Positions 1-5,918 of a stretch of DNA of 5,918 nt are shown here, piece by piece. How positions within the stretch are numbered: position 1 is the stretch's first letter; each line of letters opens with the position of its first letter. A program made the translations under genes and the position numbers. The stretch is from Rickettsiales bacterium. Its GTDB lineage: Bacteria > Pseudomonadota > Alphaproteobacteria > Rickettsiales > UBA1997. The stretch is taken from NCBI GenBank assembly GCA_947441875.1, contig CANEUR010000071.1:1-5918 (forward strand). The letters run 5' to 3'. The notes beneath the pieces were generated by a model. That model was not told the origin of the DNA. It did no database searches and saw only the letters and a list, made by a program, of their open reading frames with translations.

Positions 1-755
1 GGCAAAACCGACATAATCATATGTTCTGGCTTATTACTAGATTCTAAAAACTGCTCTATTAATTTTAATCTTTTTATTGTCTTTTCTTTTTTAATTTCAG
101 AAGTTATAGTAGAAAGCTCTTCACGAAGCTCTTGTTGTATTTTTGATAAATCGAGATTTTGTAAAACTTTCTGCACAGCTTCAGCACCCATTTCGGCTAA
201 AAAACTACCATAACCATGAGCTTGTTGTAAATTATCATACTCTTCTTCTGTTATTATTTCACCTTCTTTTAAAGGAGACATTAAAGAATCGGTAACTATA
301 TAAGCTTCAAAATAAATAACTTTTTCTATTAATTTAAGCGGAACACCTAAAATAGTGCTTATTCTAGATGGTAAAGATTTTAAAAACCAAATATGAGCTA
401 TTGGCGCCGCCAATTCAATATGCCCCATTCTCTCTCTTCTTACTTTTGAAGATGTCACTTCAACACCACATTTTTCACAAACTATACCTTTGTATTTCAT
501 TCTTTTATATTTTCCGCACAAACATTCGTAATCTTTAATAGGACCAAATATTCTTGAACAAAATAAACCGTCTCTTTCTGGTTTAAAAGTGCGATAGTTA
601 ATAGTTTCTGGCTTAGTTACTTCGCCATAAGACCAAGATCTTATTTTATCTGGGTCGGCAATAGAAATTTTAATAGCATTAAAATCGAGCAAATCAACAG
701 ATGAATTGCTTGTGGTGCTTAAAAGACCGTGAGATGATGTTCCAGCAAGTGTCAT
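1..755 (-). CDS. rpoC: DNA-directed RNA polymerase subunit beta', N-terminal part (3' end outside window)
   Basis: RpoC is the beta' subunit of RNA polymerase; with beta it forms the active-site cleft and the clamp. Only the first 251 codons are present, and the frame stays open to the left edge, so the central NADFDGD catalytic motif lies outside. The visible part is the N-terminal clamp and zinc-binding region. Residues 43-63 give the conserved GEVTKPETINYRTFKPERDG run. The zinc-ribbon cysteines are C78, C80, C93 and C96 (CLCGKYKRMKYKG...CEKCG). They are followed by VRRERMGHIELAAP and HIWFLKSLPSRI (residues 105-132), then GAEAVQ and a helical stretch ending in NKPEHMIMSVL. The start is ATG at 755: an in-frame TAA lies at 777-779 and no ATG, GTG or TTG falls between. 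No Shine-Dalgarno motif is visible. It follows rpoB after 148 nt and is probably co-transcribed with it. One oddity is His245 where the family nearly always has Trp (NKPEW). Identity is very secure. Confidence 0.98.
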   Translation of the reverse strand, partial: MTLAGTSSHGLLSTTSNSSVDLLDFNAIKISIADPDKIRSWSYGEVTKPETINYRTFKPERDGLFCSRIFGPIKDYECLCGKYKRMKYKGIVCEKCGVEVTSSKVRRERMGHIELAAPIAHIWFLKSLPSRISTILGVPLKLIEKVIYFEAYIVTDSLMSPLKEGEIITEEEYDNLQQAHGYGSFLAEMGAEAVQKVLQNLDLSKIQQELREELSTITSEIKKEKTIKRLKLIEQFLESSNKPEHMIMSVL

Positions 756-788
756 GATAAAATAATTTATTAATTTTTACTATTAAAG

Positions 789-814
789 TTTCGATTTAAA
801 AAATTAAAACGAAA
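789..814 (-). other. Short hairpin in the rpoB-rpoC spacer, just upstream of the rpoC start
   Basis: An inverted repeat pairs tttcg (789-793) with cgaaa (810-814). After one mismatch it continues as tttaa (795-799) with ttaaa (804-808), around a 4-nt loop. In the rpoBC message it would end 33 nt before the rpoC ATG. It has only two G-C pairs and no following U-tract, so it is not a convincing terminator. It may shape the rpoC leader or be chance pairing in AT-rich DNA. Confidence 0.3.
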
Positions 815-834
815 AATTTTGATTAAATTTTTTA

Positions 835-864
835 ACAGAAACACTAAAATTATAGTATTTCTGT
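835..864 (-). other. Hairpin in the rpoB-rpoC spacer, probable RNA structure
   Basis: The minus-strand RNA would pair ACAGAAATACT (864-854) with AGTGTTTCTGT (845-835) as an 11-bp stem with one U-G wobble. One more A-U pair (853/846) leaves a 6-nt loop. On the plus strand the wobble position (842/857) is a C-A mismatch, so the fold is better on the sense strand of the operon. It lies 40-69 nt after the rpoB stop. No clean U-tract follows, so it looks more like an intercistronic processing or stability element than a full terminator. Its function is inferred only. Confidence 0.45.
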
Positions 865-903
865 GTTTAGGATAAAACAATTCCTGTTGATAAAGATATT
901 TTT

Positions 904-3900
904 TTATTCTTCTATTAACTCGATATTTAAACCTAAAGAACGAACCTCTTTAATCATTACATTAAAAGATTCTGGTATGCCGCAATTAAAGTTTTGATTA
1001 CCTTGAATTATAGATTCATAAATTTTAATTCTACCAACAACATCGTCAGATTTTACAGTAAGCATTTCTTGTAGAGTATAAGCTGCACCATAAGCTTGTA
1101 ATGCCCAACATTCCATTTCACCAAATCTTTGACCGCCAAAATGTGATTTACCACCTAAAGGCTGTTGAGTAATTAAACTATAAGGACCAATTGAACGAGC
1201 ATGTATTTTATCATCAACCAAATGATGTAATTTTAACATATAAATATAGCCAACAGTTACTTTTCTTTCAAATCTATCGCCAGTTTTGCCATCGTATAAA
1301 TAAATTTGACCAGAAGTATCTACACCTGCCATTTCTAGTAATTTTGCGATATATTCTTCTTTAGCTTTTTCAAAAATACCAGTTGCAAAAGGTACACCAT
1401 TTTTTAATTGCGAAGCAAAATCAATTATTTCTGAATCAGACATTTTATTAATTTTATTTTGCTCTTGTTGAGAATCATAAATGTTTAATAAGGTATTTTT
1501 TAGTTTATCTATATATTCGAGTTTATTTTGAGATAAATCTTGCAATAAACCAGCTATTTTTTTACCGAGCTCTTTAGAGGCAAAACCAAGATGAGTTTCT
1601 AAAATTTGACCCACATTCATTCGCGAAGGAACGCCCAAAGGATTTAAAACAATATCAACTGGTTGACCATCTTGAGAATAAGGCATATCTTCGACAGGAG
1701 CAATTTTTGATACCACACCCTTGTTACCGTGTCTACCAGCCATTTTATCACCTGGTTGCAAACGATATTTTGAAGCAATATAAACCTTAACAACTTTTAA
1801 TACACCCTGCCCCAATTCATCACCAGCCTTAATTTTAGCTACTTTTTCTTGATATTGCTTCTCAGATTTCGCCGAAAATTCTTCATAATTTTTAATTAAA
1901 GCCTCAATATCAAGCATTGCCGAAGAATCAGAAACTATTATTTTAACCAATTGATGTATAGATAAATTTTCAAGATTAGCAACAGAAAGAATAGAGCCAG
2001 CTTTTAATTTATCAAAAGCAACAGATAATTTTTTACCATCTAATATTTTAATTATAGCATCTTTAATTGCTTTACCTAAAAATTTAAGATGCAAATCTTT
2101 TTTACTAGCCAATTCTTCAATTTTTTGCATTTCAATATAGATAGATCTTTCATCTTTTTCTATACCTTTGCGTAAAAAAGTTTTAACATCAATTATTGTG
2201 CCACTCACACCAGTTGGCACATATAAAGAAGAATCTTTGACATCTAGAGATTTTTCTCCAAAAATTACTTTTAATAATTTTTCTTCAGGAGTGGTTGGAG
2301 ATTCACTTTTTGGAGTAGTTTTACCTACTAAAATATCACCAGGATTAACTTCGGCACCAATATGAATAATACCTTCTTCATCAAGTTTTGTTAATACATC
2401 TTCACTCACATTTGGAATATCTCGAGTAATCTCTTCTGGCCCTAAACGAGTATCTCTAGCTATAATTTCGAGTTCTTCAATATGAATAGAAGTAAAAGTA
2501 TCTTCTGCCAAAAGTTTTTCAGAAATAATTATTGAATCTTCAAAATTATAGCCATTCCAAGGCATAAAAGCAACTCTAACATTTTTCCCTAAAGCGATCT
2601 CACCATTAGCAATACTATGACCACTAGAAATAACCTGACCACATTTAATTTTGTCGCCAATATTAACAACTGGGCGCTGGTTAATGCAGGTATCTTGGTT
2701 GGTTCGAACAAATTTTTTCAAATTATATAAATCTATTTTTGGATTACCCTTATCGTCAATAGATTCGATTAATATTTTCGAAGAATCAACAAATTTAACC
2801 ACACCATCATTATTTGCAGAAATTGTTGCACCAGAATCAGAGGCAACAACAACCTCCATACCAGTACCAACTAAAGGAGCATCTGGAATAAGTAAAGGAA
2901 CAGCCTGTCTTTGCATGTTCGCACCCATTAAAGCACGATTGGCATCATCATTTTCTAAAAAAGGAATTAAAGTAGTAGCAACAGACACAATTTGCTTAGT
3001 TGAAACATCAATATAATCTATTTTTTCTGGGGGCAACATGATAAATTCGCCATTTTTACGACAATTTACTAAATCATCGATAATTTTTCCGTATTTATCT
3101 GTTTCAATGTTAGATGGAGCGATAGCTAAATCAACTTCTGACATTGCTGATAAATATAAAACCTGATCGGTTAATTTACCATTAATTACTTTACGATAAG
3201 GGGTTTCAATAAAACCATATTCATTTACTTTAGCATAAGTTGCTAAACTATTAATCAAACCAATATTCTGACCTTCTGGGGTTTCAATTGGACAAATTCT
3301 ACCATAATGAGTAGGATGAACATCTCGAACTTCAAAACCAGCTCTTTCTCTAGTTAAACCACCAGGACCTAAAGCAGATAATCTTCTTTTGTGAGTAATA
3401 TCTGATAAAGGATTAGTTTGATCCATAAATTGCGACAACTGAGAAGTTGAAAAAAAATCTTTAATCGCAGTAATAAGTGGTTTAGAATTTATTATAGCTT
3501 GCGGCATTAAAGTTTCTACATCGATAGAATTAATTTTTTCTACAATAGACTTTTCTACTCTAGACATACCAATTCTCATTTGATTTTCTATCAACTCACC
3601 AACAGCTCTTACTCGACGATTTGCCAAATTATCAATATCATCGGTTTTTAAATCGTTATGCTTAATATCGCTAAGTATTTTTATAGTAGTGATAACATCT
3701 TCTTTAGTTAAATGTAAAATGTCATTAGAAATTTTTAATTCGAGTCGATGATTCATTTTTAATCTACCTACATCAGAAAGATTATAGCGAGCATCTGAAA
3801 ATAAAAGATTATTAAAATAATTTTGAGCAACTTCGTGAGAGGAAGGATTTTCACCAGCTCTTACTGCTTTATAAATATCAACCAGAGCATCTTTGGTTGT

Positions 3901-4992
3901 CATATTTTTATCAATTAAAATGGTATTATATAAATAAGGCCCAATATTTGATTTACTAGGATTAACAATCAAAACCTTATTTACATTTAGTTTTTGTAAA
4001 ATTTCCAAGCTTTCAATAGTAACAATAGAGCCAGATTCAAGGAGTATTTCTCCAGTTTCTGGCTCAATAACATCTTGAGTATATACAAAACCCAATAAAG
4101 CATCATCGGTAAGTAGAAATCTTTCAAATTTTTCTGTTTTTAATTTTTCAATGGTTTTTCTAGTTACTTTTAAACCCTCTTTAACCAAAAGCTCTCCAGA
4201 ATTAGCGCAAATTATATCATGCAAAACTTTTTTTCCTAGAAAGTTTTTTGAATCAAATTTTAAAGACCAACCTTTCTCAGCAATCTCGGCTTCTTGATAG
4301 CCGTAGAACTCTTGAATAATATTTTGAGAAGTATAACCAAGAGCTCTTAACAAAGTTGTGGCAGGTATTTTTCTTTTTTTATCTATACGAAAATGTAAAA
4401 TGTCTTTAGTATCAAATTCAAAATCAATCCAAGAACCGATGTGAGGTATAATTTTTGCCACATAAGCTTTTAAAGAAGAGCCTTTTATACTTTCACTATC
4501 AAAAAAAACACCCGGAGCTCTTCTCATTTGTGAAACAATTACTCTTTCTGCTCCATTAAAAATAAAACTACCATTTTCGGTCATGAGCGGTATTTCACAA
4601 AAATATACTTCTTGTTCTTTTATGGAGCGAATTTCTTTAACATCCGAACCCTCTTCTTTGCTCCAAATAATTATTCTTAAGTTAGCAACTAAAGATGAGG
4701 CAAAGGTTTTTCCTGCAAACAAGCATTCTGAAGCTTCATATTTTGGTTGCTTTAGGTGATAATCAATAAATTCAACAGTAAACTTTTCAGCAGAATCAAA
4801 TATTGGAAAAAAAGAATTAAAAACAGATTGTATGCCGATATTTTTTCTCTTTGCAGGATCGATGTTAATTTGTAAAAATTTTTGATAAGAATCTTTCTGC
4901 AGAGACATTAAGTGTGGTACAGCATCAATATCTGGATTATTGCTAAAGTTTTTTCTTAAAATTGACTGCGTAAAATTGCGATGTTGAGCCAT
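904..4992 (-). CDS. rpoB: DNA-directed RNA polymerase subunit beta, complete
   Basis: RpoB is the beta subunit of RNA polymerase, forming one pincer of the cleft and binding rifampicin in susceptible bacteria. At 1362 residues it is normal for the family (E. coli 1342, Rickettsia about 1370). Protrusion and lobe domains occupy about residues 1-500. The fork and rifampicin region is at 513-580, with D524, H534, S539 and L541 matching E. coli D516, H526, S531 and L533, all in the sensitive form. YNFEDS is at 815-820. The flap tip (TPEEKLLKVIFGEK) is at 901-914, and a poorly conserved proteobacterial insertion lies at roughly 940-1050. QPGDKMAGRHGNKG (1079-1092) carries active-site lysines K1083 and K1091. 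The C-terminal clamp segment GGKSHFGGQRFGEMECWALQ is at 1280-1299. The start is certain: an in-frame TAA (4999-5001) lies three codons upstream with only GTA and TTT between. No Shine-Dalgarno is visible. The stop is TAA, and the gene is separate from rpoC, not fused as in Wolbachia. Residues 790-794 read SGHSI where most RpoB proteins have DGPST. Confidence 0.99.
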   Translation of the reverse strand: MAQHRNFTQSILRKNFSNNPDIDAVPHLMSLQKDSYQKFLQINIDPAKRKNIGIQSVFNSFFPIFDSAEKFTVEFIDYHLKQPKYEASECLFAGKTFASSLVANLRIIIWSKEEGSDVKEIRSIKEQEVYFCEIPLMTENGSFIFNGAERVIVSQMRRAPGVFFDSESIKGSSLKAYVAKIIPHIGSWIDFEFDTKDILHFRIDKKRKIPATTLLRALGYTSQNIIQEFYGYQEAEIAEKGWSLKFDSKNFLGKKVLHDIICANSGELLVKEGLKVTRKTIEKLKTEKFERFLLTDDALLGFVYTQDVIEPETGEILLESGSIVTIESLEILQKLNVNKVLIVNPSKSNIGPYLYNTILIDKNMTTKDALVDIYKAVRAGENPSSHEVAQNYFNNLLFSDARYNLSDVGRLKMNHRLELKISNDILHLTKEDVITTIKILSDIKHNDLKTDDIDNLANRRVRAVGELIENQMRIGMSRVEKSIVEKINSIDVETLMPQAIINSKPLITAIKDFFSTSQLSQFMDQTNPLSDITHKRRLSALGPGGLTRERAGFEVRDVHPTHYGRICPIETPEGQNIGLINSLATYAKVNEYGFIETPYRKVINGKLTDQVLYLSAMSEVDLAIAPSNIETDKYGKIIDDLVNCRKNGEFIMLPPEKIDYIDVSTKQIVSVATTLIPFLENDDANRALMGANMQRQAVPLLIPDAPLVGTGMEVVVASDSGATISANNDGVVKFVDSSKILIESIDDKGNPKIDLYNLKKFVRTNQDTCINQRPVVNIGDKIKCGQVISSGHSIANGEIALGKNVRVAFMPWNGYNFEDSIIISEKLLAEDTFTSIHIEELEIIARDTRLGPEEITRDIPNVSEDVLTKLDEEGIIHIGAEVNPGDILVGKTTPKSESPTTPEEKLLKVIFGEKSLDVKDSSLYVPTGVSGTIIDVKTFLRKGIEKDERSIYIEMQKIEELASKKDLHLKFLGKAIKDAIIKILDGKKLSVAFDKLKAGSILSVANLENLSIHQLVKIIVSDSSAMLDIEALIKNYEEFSAKSEKQYQEKVAKIKAGDELGQGVLKVVKVYIASKYRLQPGDKMAGRHGNKGVVSKIAPVEDMPYSQDGQPVDIVLNPLGVPSRMNVGQILETHLGFASKELGKKIAGLLQDLSQNKLEYIDKLKNTLLNIYDSQQEQNKINKMSDSEIIDFASQLKNGVPFATGIFEKAKEEYIAKLLEMAGVDTSGQIYLYDGKTGDRFERKVTVGYIYMLKLHHLVDDKIHARSIGPYSLITQQPLGGKSHFGGQRFGEMECWALQAYGAAYTLQEMLTVKSDDVVGRIKIYESIIQGNQNFNCGIPESFNVMIKEVRSLGLNIELIEE

Positions 4993-5030
4993 AAATACTT
5001 ATATGTAAATTTGGAAATTATTGTTAGTCT

Positions 5031-5073
5031 TTACATACTTTTATTATAAAAGTTTTAAAATAAAAGTATGTAA
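5031..5073. repeat. 15-bp perfect inverted repeat in the rpoB leader
   Basis: The arms ttacatacttttatt (5031-5045) and aataaaagtatgtaa (5059-5073) are exact reverse complements. After one A-A mismatch four further pairs form (5047-5050 with 5054-5057), leaving a 3-nt loop. The near arm ends 38 nt upstream of the rpoB ATG on the coding strand. It holds only two G-C pairs and has no U-tract on either side, so it is not a standard terminator. It could be an RNA leader hairpin affecting rpoB expression or stability, or a dyad binding site for a regulator. Confidence 0.6.
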
Positions 5074-5096
5074 GATTTAAAAAGAGAAAGTTAAAG

Positions 5097-5125
5097 TTGA
5101 CACAAAAATAATTAGTTTTATTAAT
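5097..5125 (+). promoter_or_regulatory. Candidate sigma70-type promoter pointing away from rpoB
   Basis: A perfect -35 hexamer TTGACA (5097-5102) is followed after 17 nt by ATTAAT (5120-5125), four of six matches to TATAAT. It would start a plus-strand transcript near 5132, into the gene-free tract and divergent from rpoB. No gene is seen downstream. A TTGACA match is less likely by chance than a TATAAT match in such AT-rich DNA, but the evidence is still only two hexamers. Confidence 0.25.
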
Positions 5126-5189
5126 ATAAGAAGCAATAATTTTAGTTGCACCTATAAAAAATAAAGACTATTGTTAATTTTAAATTAGT

Positions 5190-5219
5190 TTTAAAAATCG
5201 CCTATGGTAAAGTTTTCAA
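5190..5219 (-). promoter_or_regulatory. Weak candidate promoter for rpoBC
   Basis: On the minus strand, TTGAAA (5219-5214) and TTTAAA (5195-5190) are separated by 18 nt. A start near 5183 would give a leader of about 190 nt containing the 5031-5073 hairpin. The -35 matches five of six positions and the -10 four of six. In DNA below 20% GC such pairs are common, so this is only a plausible site. Confidence 0.18.
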
Positions 5220-5375
5220 ATAAAAGCTATGTTATTAAAATATTAATTTATTTTTCAGATTATCTAACCAAATAAAAGGTATGATAATTTATTTTATATT
5301 TTAGAAGGTTAAAACACTGTAAATACTATTACGAACCGCAAAACTATATTTTTAAACGAATATCAGATCGGGATT

Positions 5376-5402
5376 ATAAAAAGCTATAAAAATAATAGCT
5401 CT
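5376..5402 (-). terminator. Terminator-like hairpin on the minus strand
   Basis: The minus-strand RNA reads AGAGCTAT, a 7-nt loop (TATTTTT), then ATAGCTTT. This gives an 8-bp stem including one G-U pair (5402-5395 with 5387-5380). A run of five T, starting within the stem base, follows and leads into ATAAT. No T-run follows the hairpin on the plus strand. The stem has only two G-C pairs and the U-tract is short, so it is weak by E. coli standards but reasonable for this base composition. It would end a minus-strand transcript arriving from the right, before rpoB. Confidence 0.33.
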
Positions 5403-5553
5403 AAATGATTAAAAAAGTTTTTATAGTATTTTTTTATTGTCAGTATGTTATTTATAATAAGTAGTATAAAATTCTAGCAAAAAAATTTTTAAATAAAAAA
5501 ACTTTCAAAGAAATTTATCTATATTACTACACAACGACAATTTTACTTTATAA

Positions 5554-5581
5554 ATTATATAATAACTTGTTGTTTTAACAA
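5554..5581 (-). promoter_or_regulatory. Candidate minus-strand promoter in the gene-free tract
   Basis: On the minus strand TTGTTA (5581-5576) is followed after 16 nt by a perfect TATAAT (5559-5554). The predicted start is near 5547, and the terminator-like hairpin at 5376-5402 lies about 150 nt downstream on the same strand. A second -10-like site with an extended TG (TGCTAGAAT, 5479-5471) lies in between. Chance matches are expected at this AT content. Confidence 0.22.
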
Positions 5582-5604
5582 TTTTAGTTTTTAGTTCAAA
5601 GCTT

Positions 5605-5673
5605 TTATCTAGCTAAAGAAATCAATATTTAAGAGCTAAATTTTAAAGCTATTATTATTACTTTAGCAGATAA
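5605..5673. repeat. 13-bp bulged inverted repeat
   Basis: Left arm 5605-5618 (tttatctagctaaag without its first t) pairs with right arm 5661-5673 (ctttagcagataa). It forms seven pairs (gctaaag/ctttagc), a one-nucleotide bulge at A5611, then six more pairs. The 42-nt loop itself contains a small agct/agct pairing (5634-5637 with 5647-5650). There are four G-C pairs, more than elsewhere in this tract. No terminator U-tract is seen on either strand. Function unknown; it could be a structured RNA or an old palindromic insertion. Confidence 0.45.
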
Positions 5674-5796
5674 TTAAATTATATTTTATTAGATCTTATA
5701 TATAAGAAAATGATTTTTTAAATTACTTGTATTAAAGACTAGTGTTTGTAATTAAGTAAAAATATTTTTATTTAAAACATGCCAAAATGTAATATT

Positions 5797-5884
5797 TACT
5801 ATTTTTGCTTTTAAAACAAGTTCTAATTAAACATGTTAAAAATAACAACTAGTGTTGCTTTATATTTTAAAAGCAAAAATAGTA
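5797..5884. repeat. 20-bp perfect inverted repeat with 48-nt centre
   Basis: The arms tactatttttgcttttaaaa (5797-5816) and its exact reverse complement (5865-5884) flank 48 nt. The centre holds a smaller stem, caac-tagt-gttg (5846-5857), and the 6-bp palindrome acatgt (5831-5836). There are three G-C pairs in the 20-bp stem. No T-run follows on either strand, and I see no target-site duplication beyond what AT-richness gives. It could be a palindromic element of the kind known in rickettsial genomes, a cruciform-forming regulatory site or an RNA stem; the sequence alone does not settle which. Confidence 0.6.
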
Positions 5885-5918
5885 TTCGAAAATTAAAATA
5901 TTGTTATTTTAACTCTAC

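Larger units (their letters stand above)
4993..5918. other. Gene-free, very AT-rich tract upstream of rpoB
   Basis: I find no recognisable protein gene, tRNA, rRNA or classical stable RNA in these 926 nt on either strand. Stops are dense in all frames; the longest ATG-initiated stretch I noted is 23 codons (5204-5275, plus). Hand counts of sample 60-nt lines give about 13-20% GC, against about 37% in a sample line of rpoB. What it does hold is a set of inverted repeats and weak promoter- and terminator-like signals, listed separately. The usual upstream neighbour rplL is absent. It could be an extended leader, decayed DNA typical of reductive genomes, or a home for small RNAs; the sequence does not decide between these. 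Confidence 0.75.

Noticed and set aside
2168..2365. 65-codon open frame on the plus strand
   Set aside because: It lies wholly antisense to the conserved flap region of rpoB, and its peptide looks like no family I know; it is a shadow of rpoB codon use.
2651..3016. 121-codon open frame on the plus strand
   Set aside because: Antisense to a well-conserved part of rpoB (residues about 660-780), with no ribosome-binding site or recognisable domain; a shadow frame.
5204..5275. 23-codon ATG frame on the plus strand in the gene-free tract
   Set aside because: Very short, no ribosome-binding site, no recognisable peptide; expected by chance.
5313..5340. tRNA-like GGTTCG string on the minus strand
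   Set aside because: The flanking bases do not pair into a T-stem, and no acceptor or anticodon arm can be built around it.
5414..5505. 9-bp inverted repeat aaagttttt/aaaaacttt
   Set aside because: Made almost wholly of A and T runs with a long loop; expected by chance at this composition.
5738..5856. Direct repeat actagtgtt at 5738-5746 and 5848-5856, as a possible CRISPR or insertion-sequence footprint
   Set aside because: Only two 9-nt copies, with different flanks and no regular spacing; too short to support an array or a target duplication.
4993..5918. A known stable RNA (RNase P RNA, tmRNA, SRP RNA, 5S rRNA) hidden in the spacer
   Set aside because: None of the conserved core strings of these RNAs are present on either strand and the GC content is far too low.
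4993..5918. Replication origin
   Set aside because: AT-rich, but I find no DnaA-box match (TTATCCACA-like) on either strand and no origin-associated gene nearby.

Overview
The window is an AT-rich bacterial stretch transcribed right to left (minus strand). It carries the two largest RNA polymerase genes in the usual order: complete rpoB (beta, 1362 codons), a 148-nt spacer, then the first 251 codons of rpoC (beta'), which runs off the left edge. Both proteins match what I recall of alphaproteobacterial sequences, and Rickettsia most closely. Examples are the KSESPTTPEEKLL flap segment, the rifampicin-site run FFSTSQLSQFMDQTNPL, and a recognisable VTKPETINYRTFKPERDG in RpoC. A Rickettsiales-like or similarly AT-rich, host-associated alphaproteobacterium is the best guess. 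This rests on remembered family sequences, not on a search. The standard genetic code fits: Trp is TGG and RpoB is open to full length.

Layout. 1-755: 5' part of rpoC (minus). 756-903: rpoB-rpoC spacer with two hairpins, one of which pairs better as sense-strand RNA than as DNA. 904-4992: rpoB (minus). 4993-5918: 926 nt with no recognisable gene, where GC falls from the low-to-mid 30s percent in rpoB to roughly 13-20% in the lines I counted by hand. In most bacteria rplL lies directly upstream of rpoB, but it is not visible here.

The gene-free tract holds clear inverted repeats. There is a 15-bp perfect one in the rpoB leader (5031-5073), a 13-bp bulged one (5605-5673) and a 20-bp perfect one (5797-5884). 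Weaker features are a terminator-like hairpin on the minus strand (5376-5402) and promoter-like hexamers on both strands. One reading is that rpoBC has its own promoter just upstream, with the rest being decayed or regulatory DNA that may encode a small RNA. That is inference.

Together the two genes supply the catalytic core of RNA polymerase (alpha2-beta-beta'-omega). The polymerase genes look functional and ordinary. The unusual part of the window is the gene-free, palindrome-rich tract upstream of rpoB. I see no evidence of a defence system, mobile element or CRISPR array.
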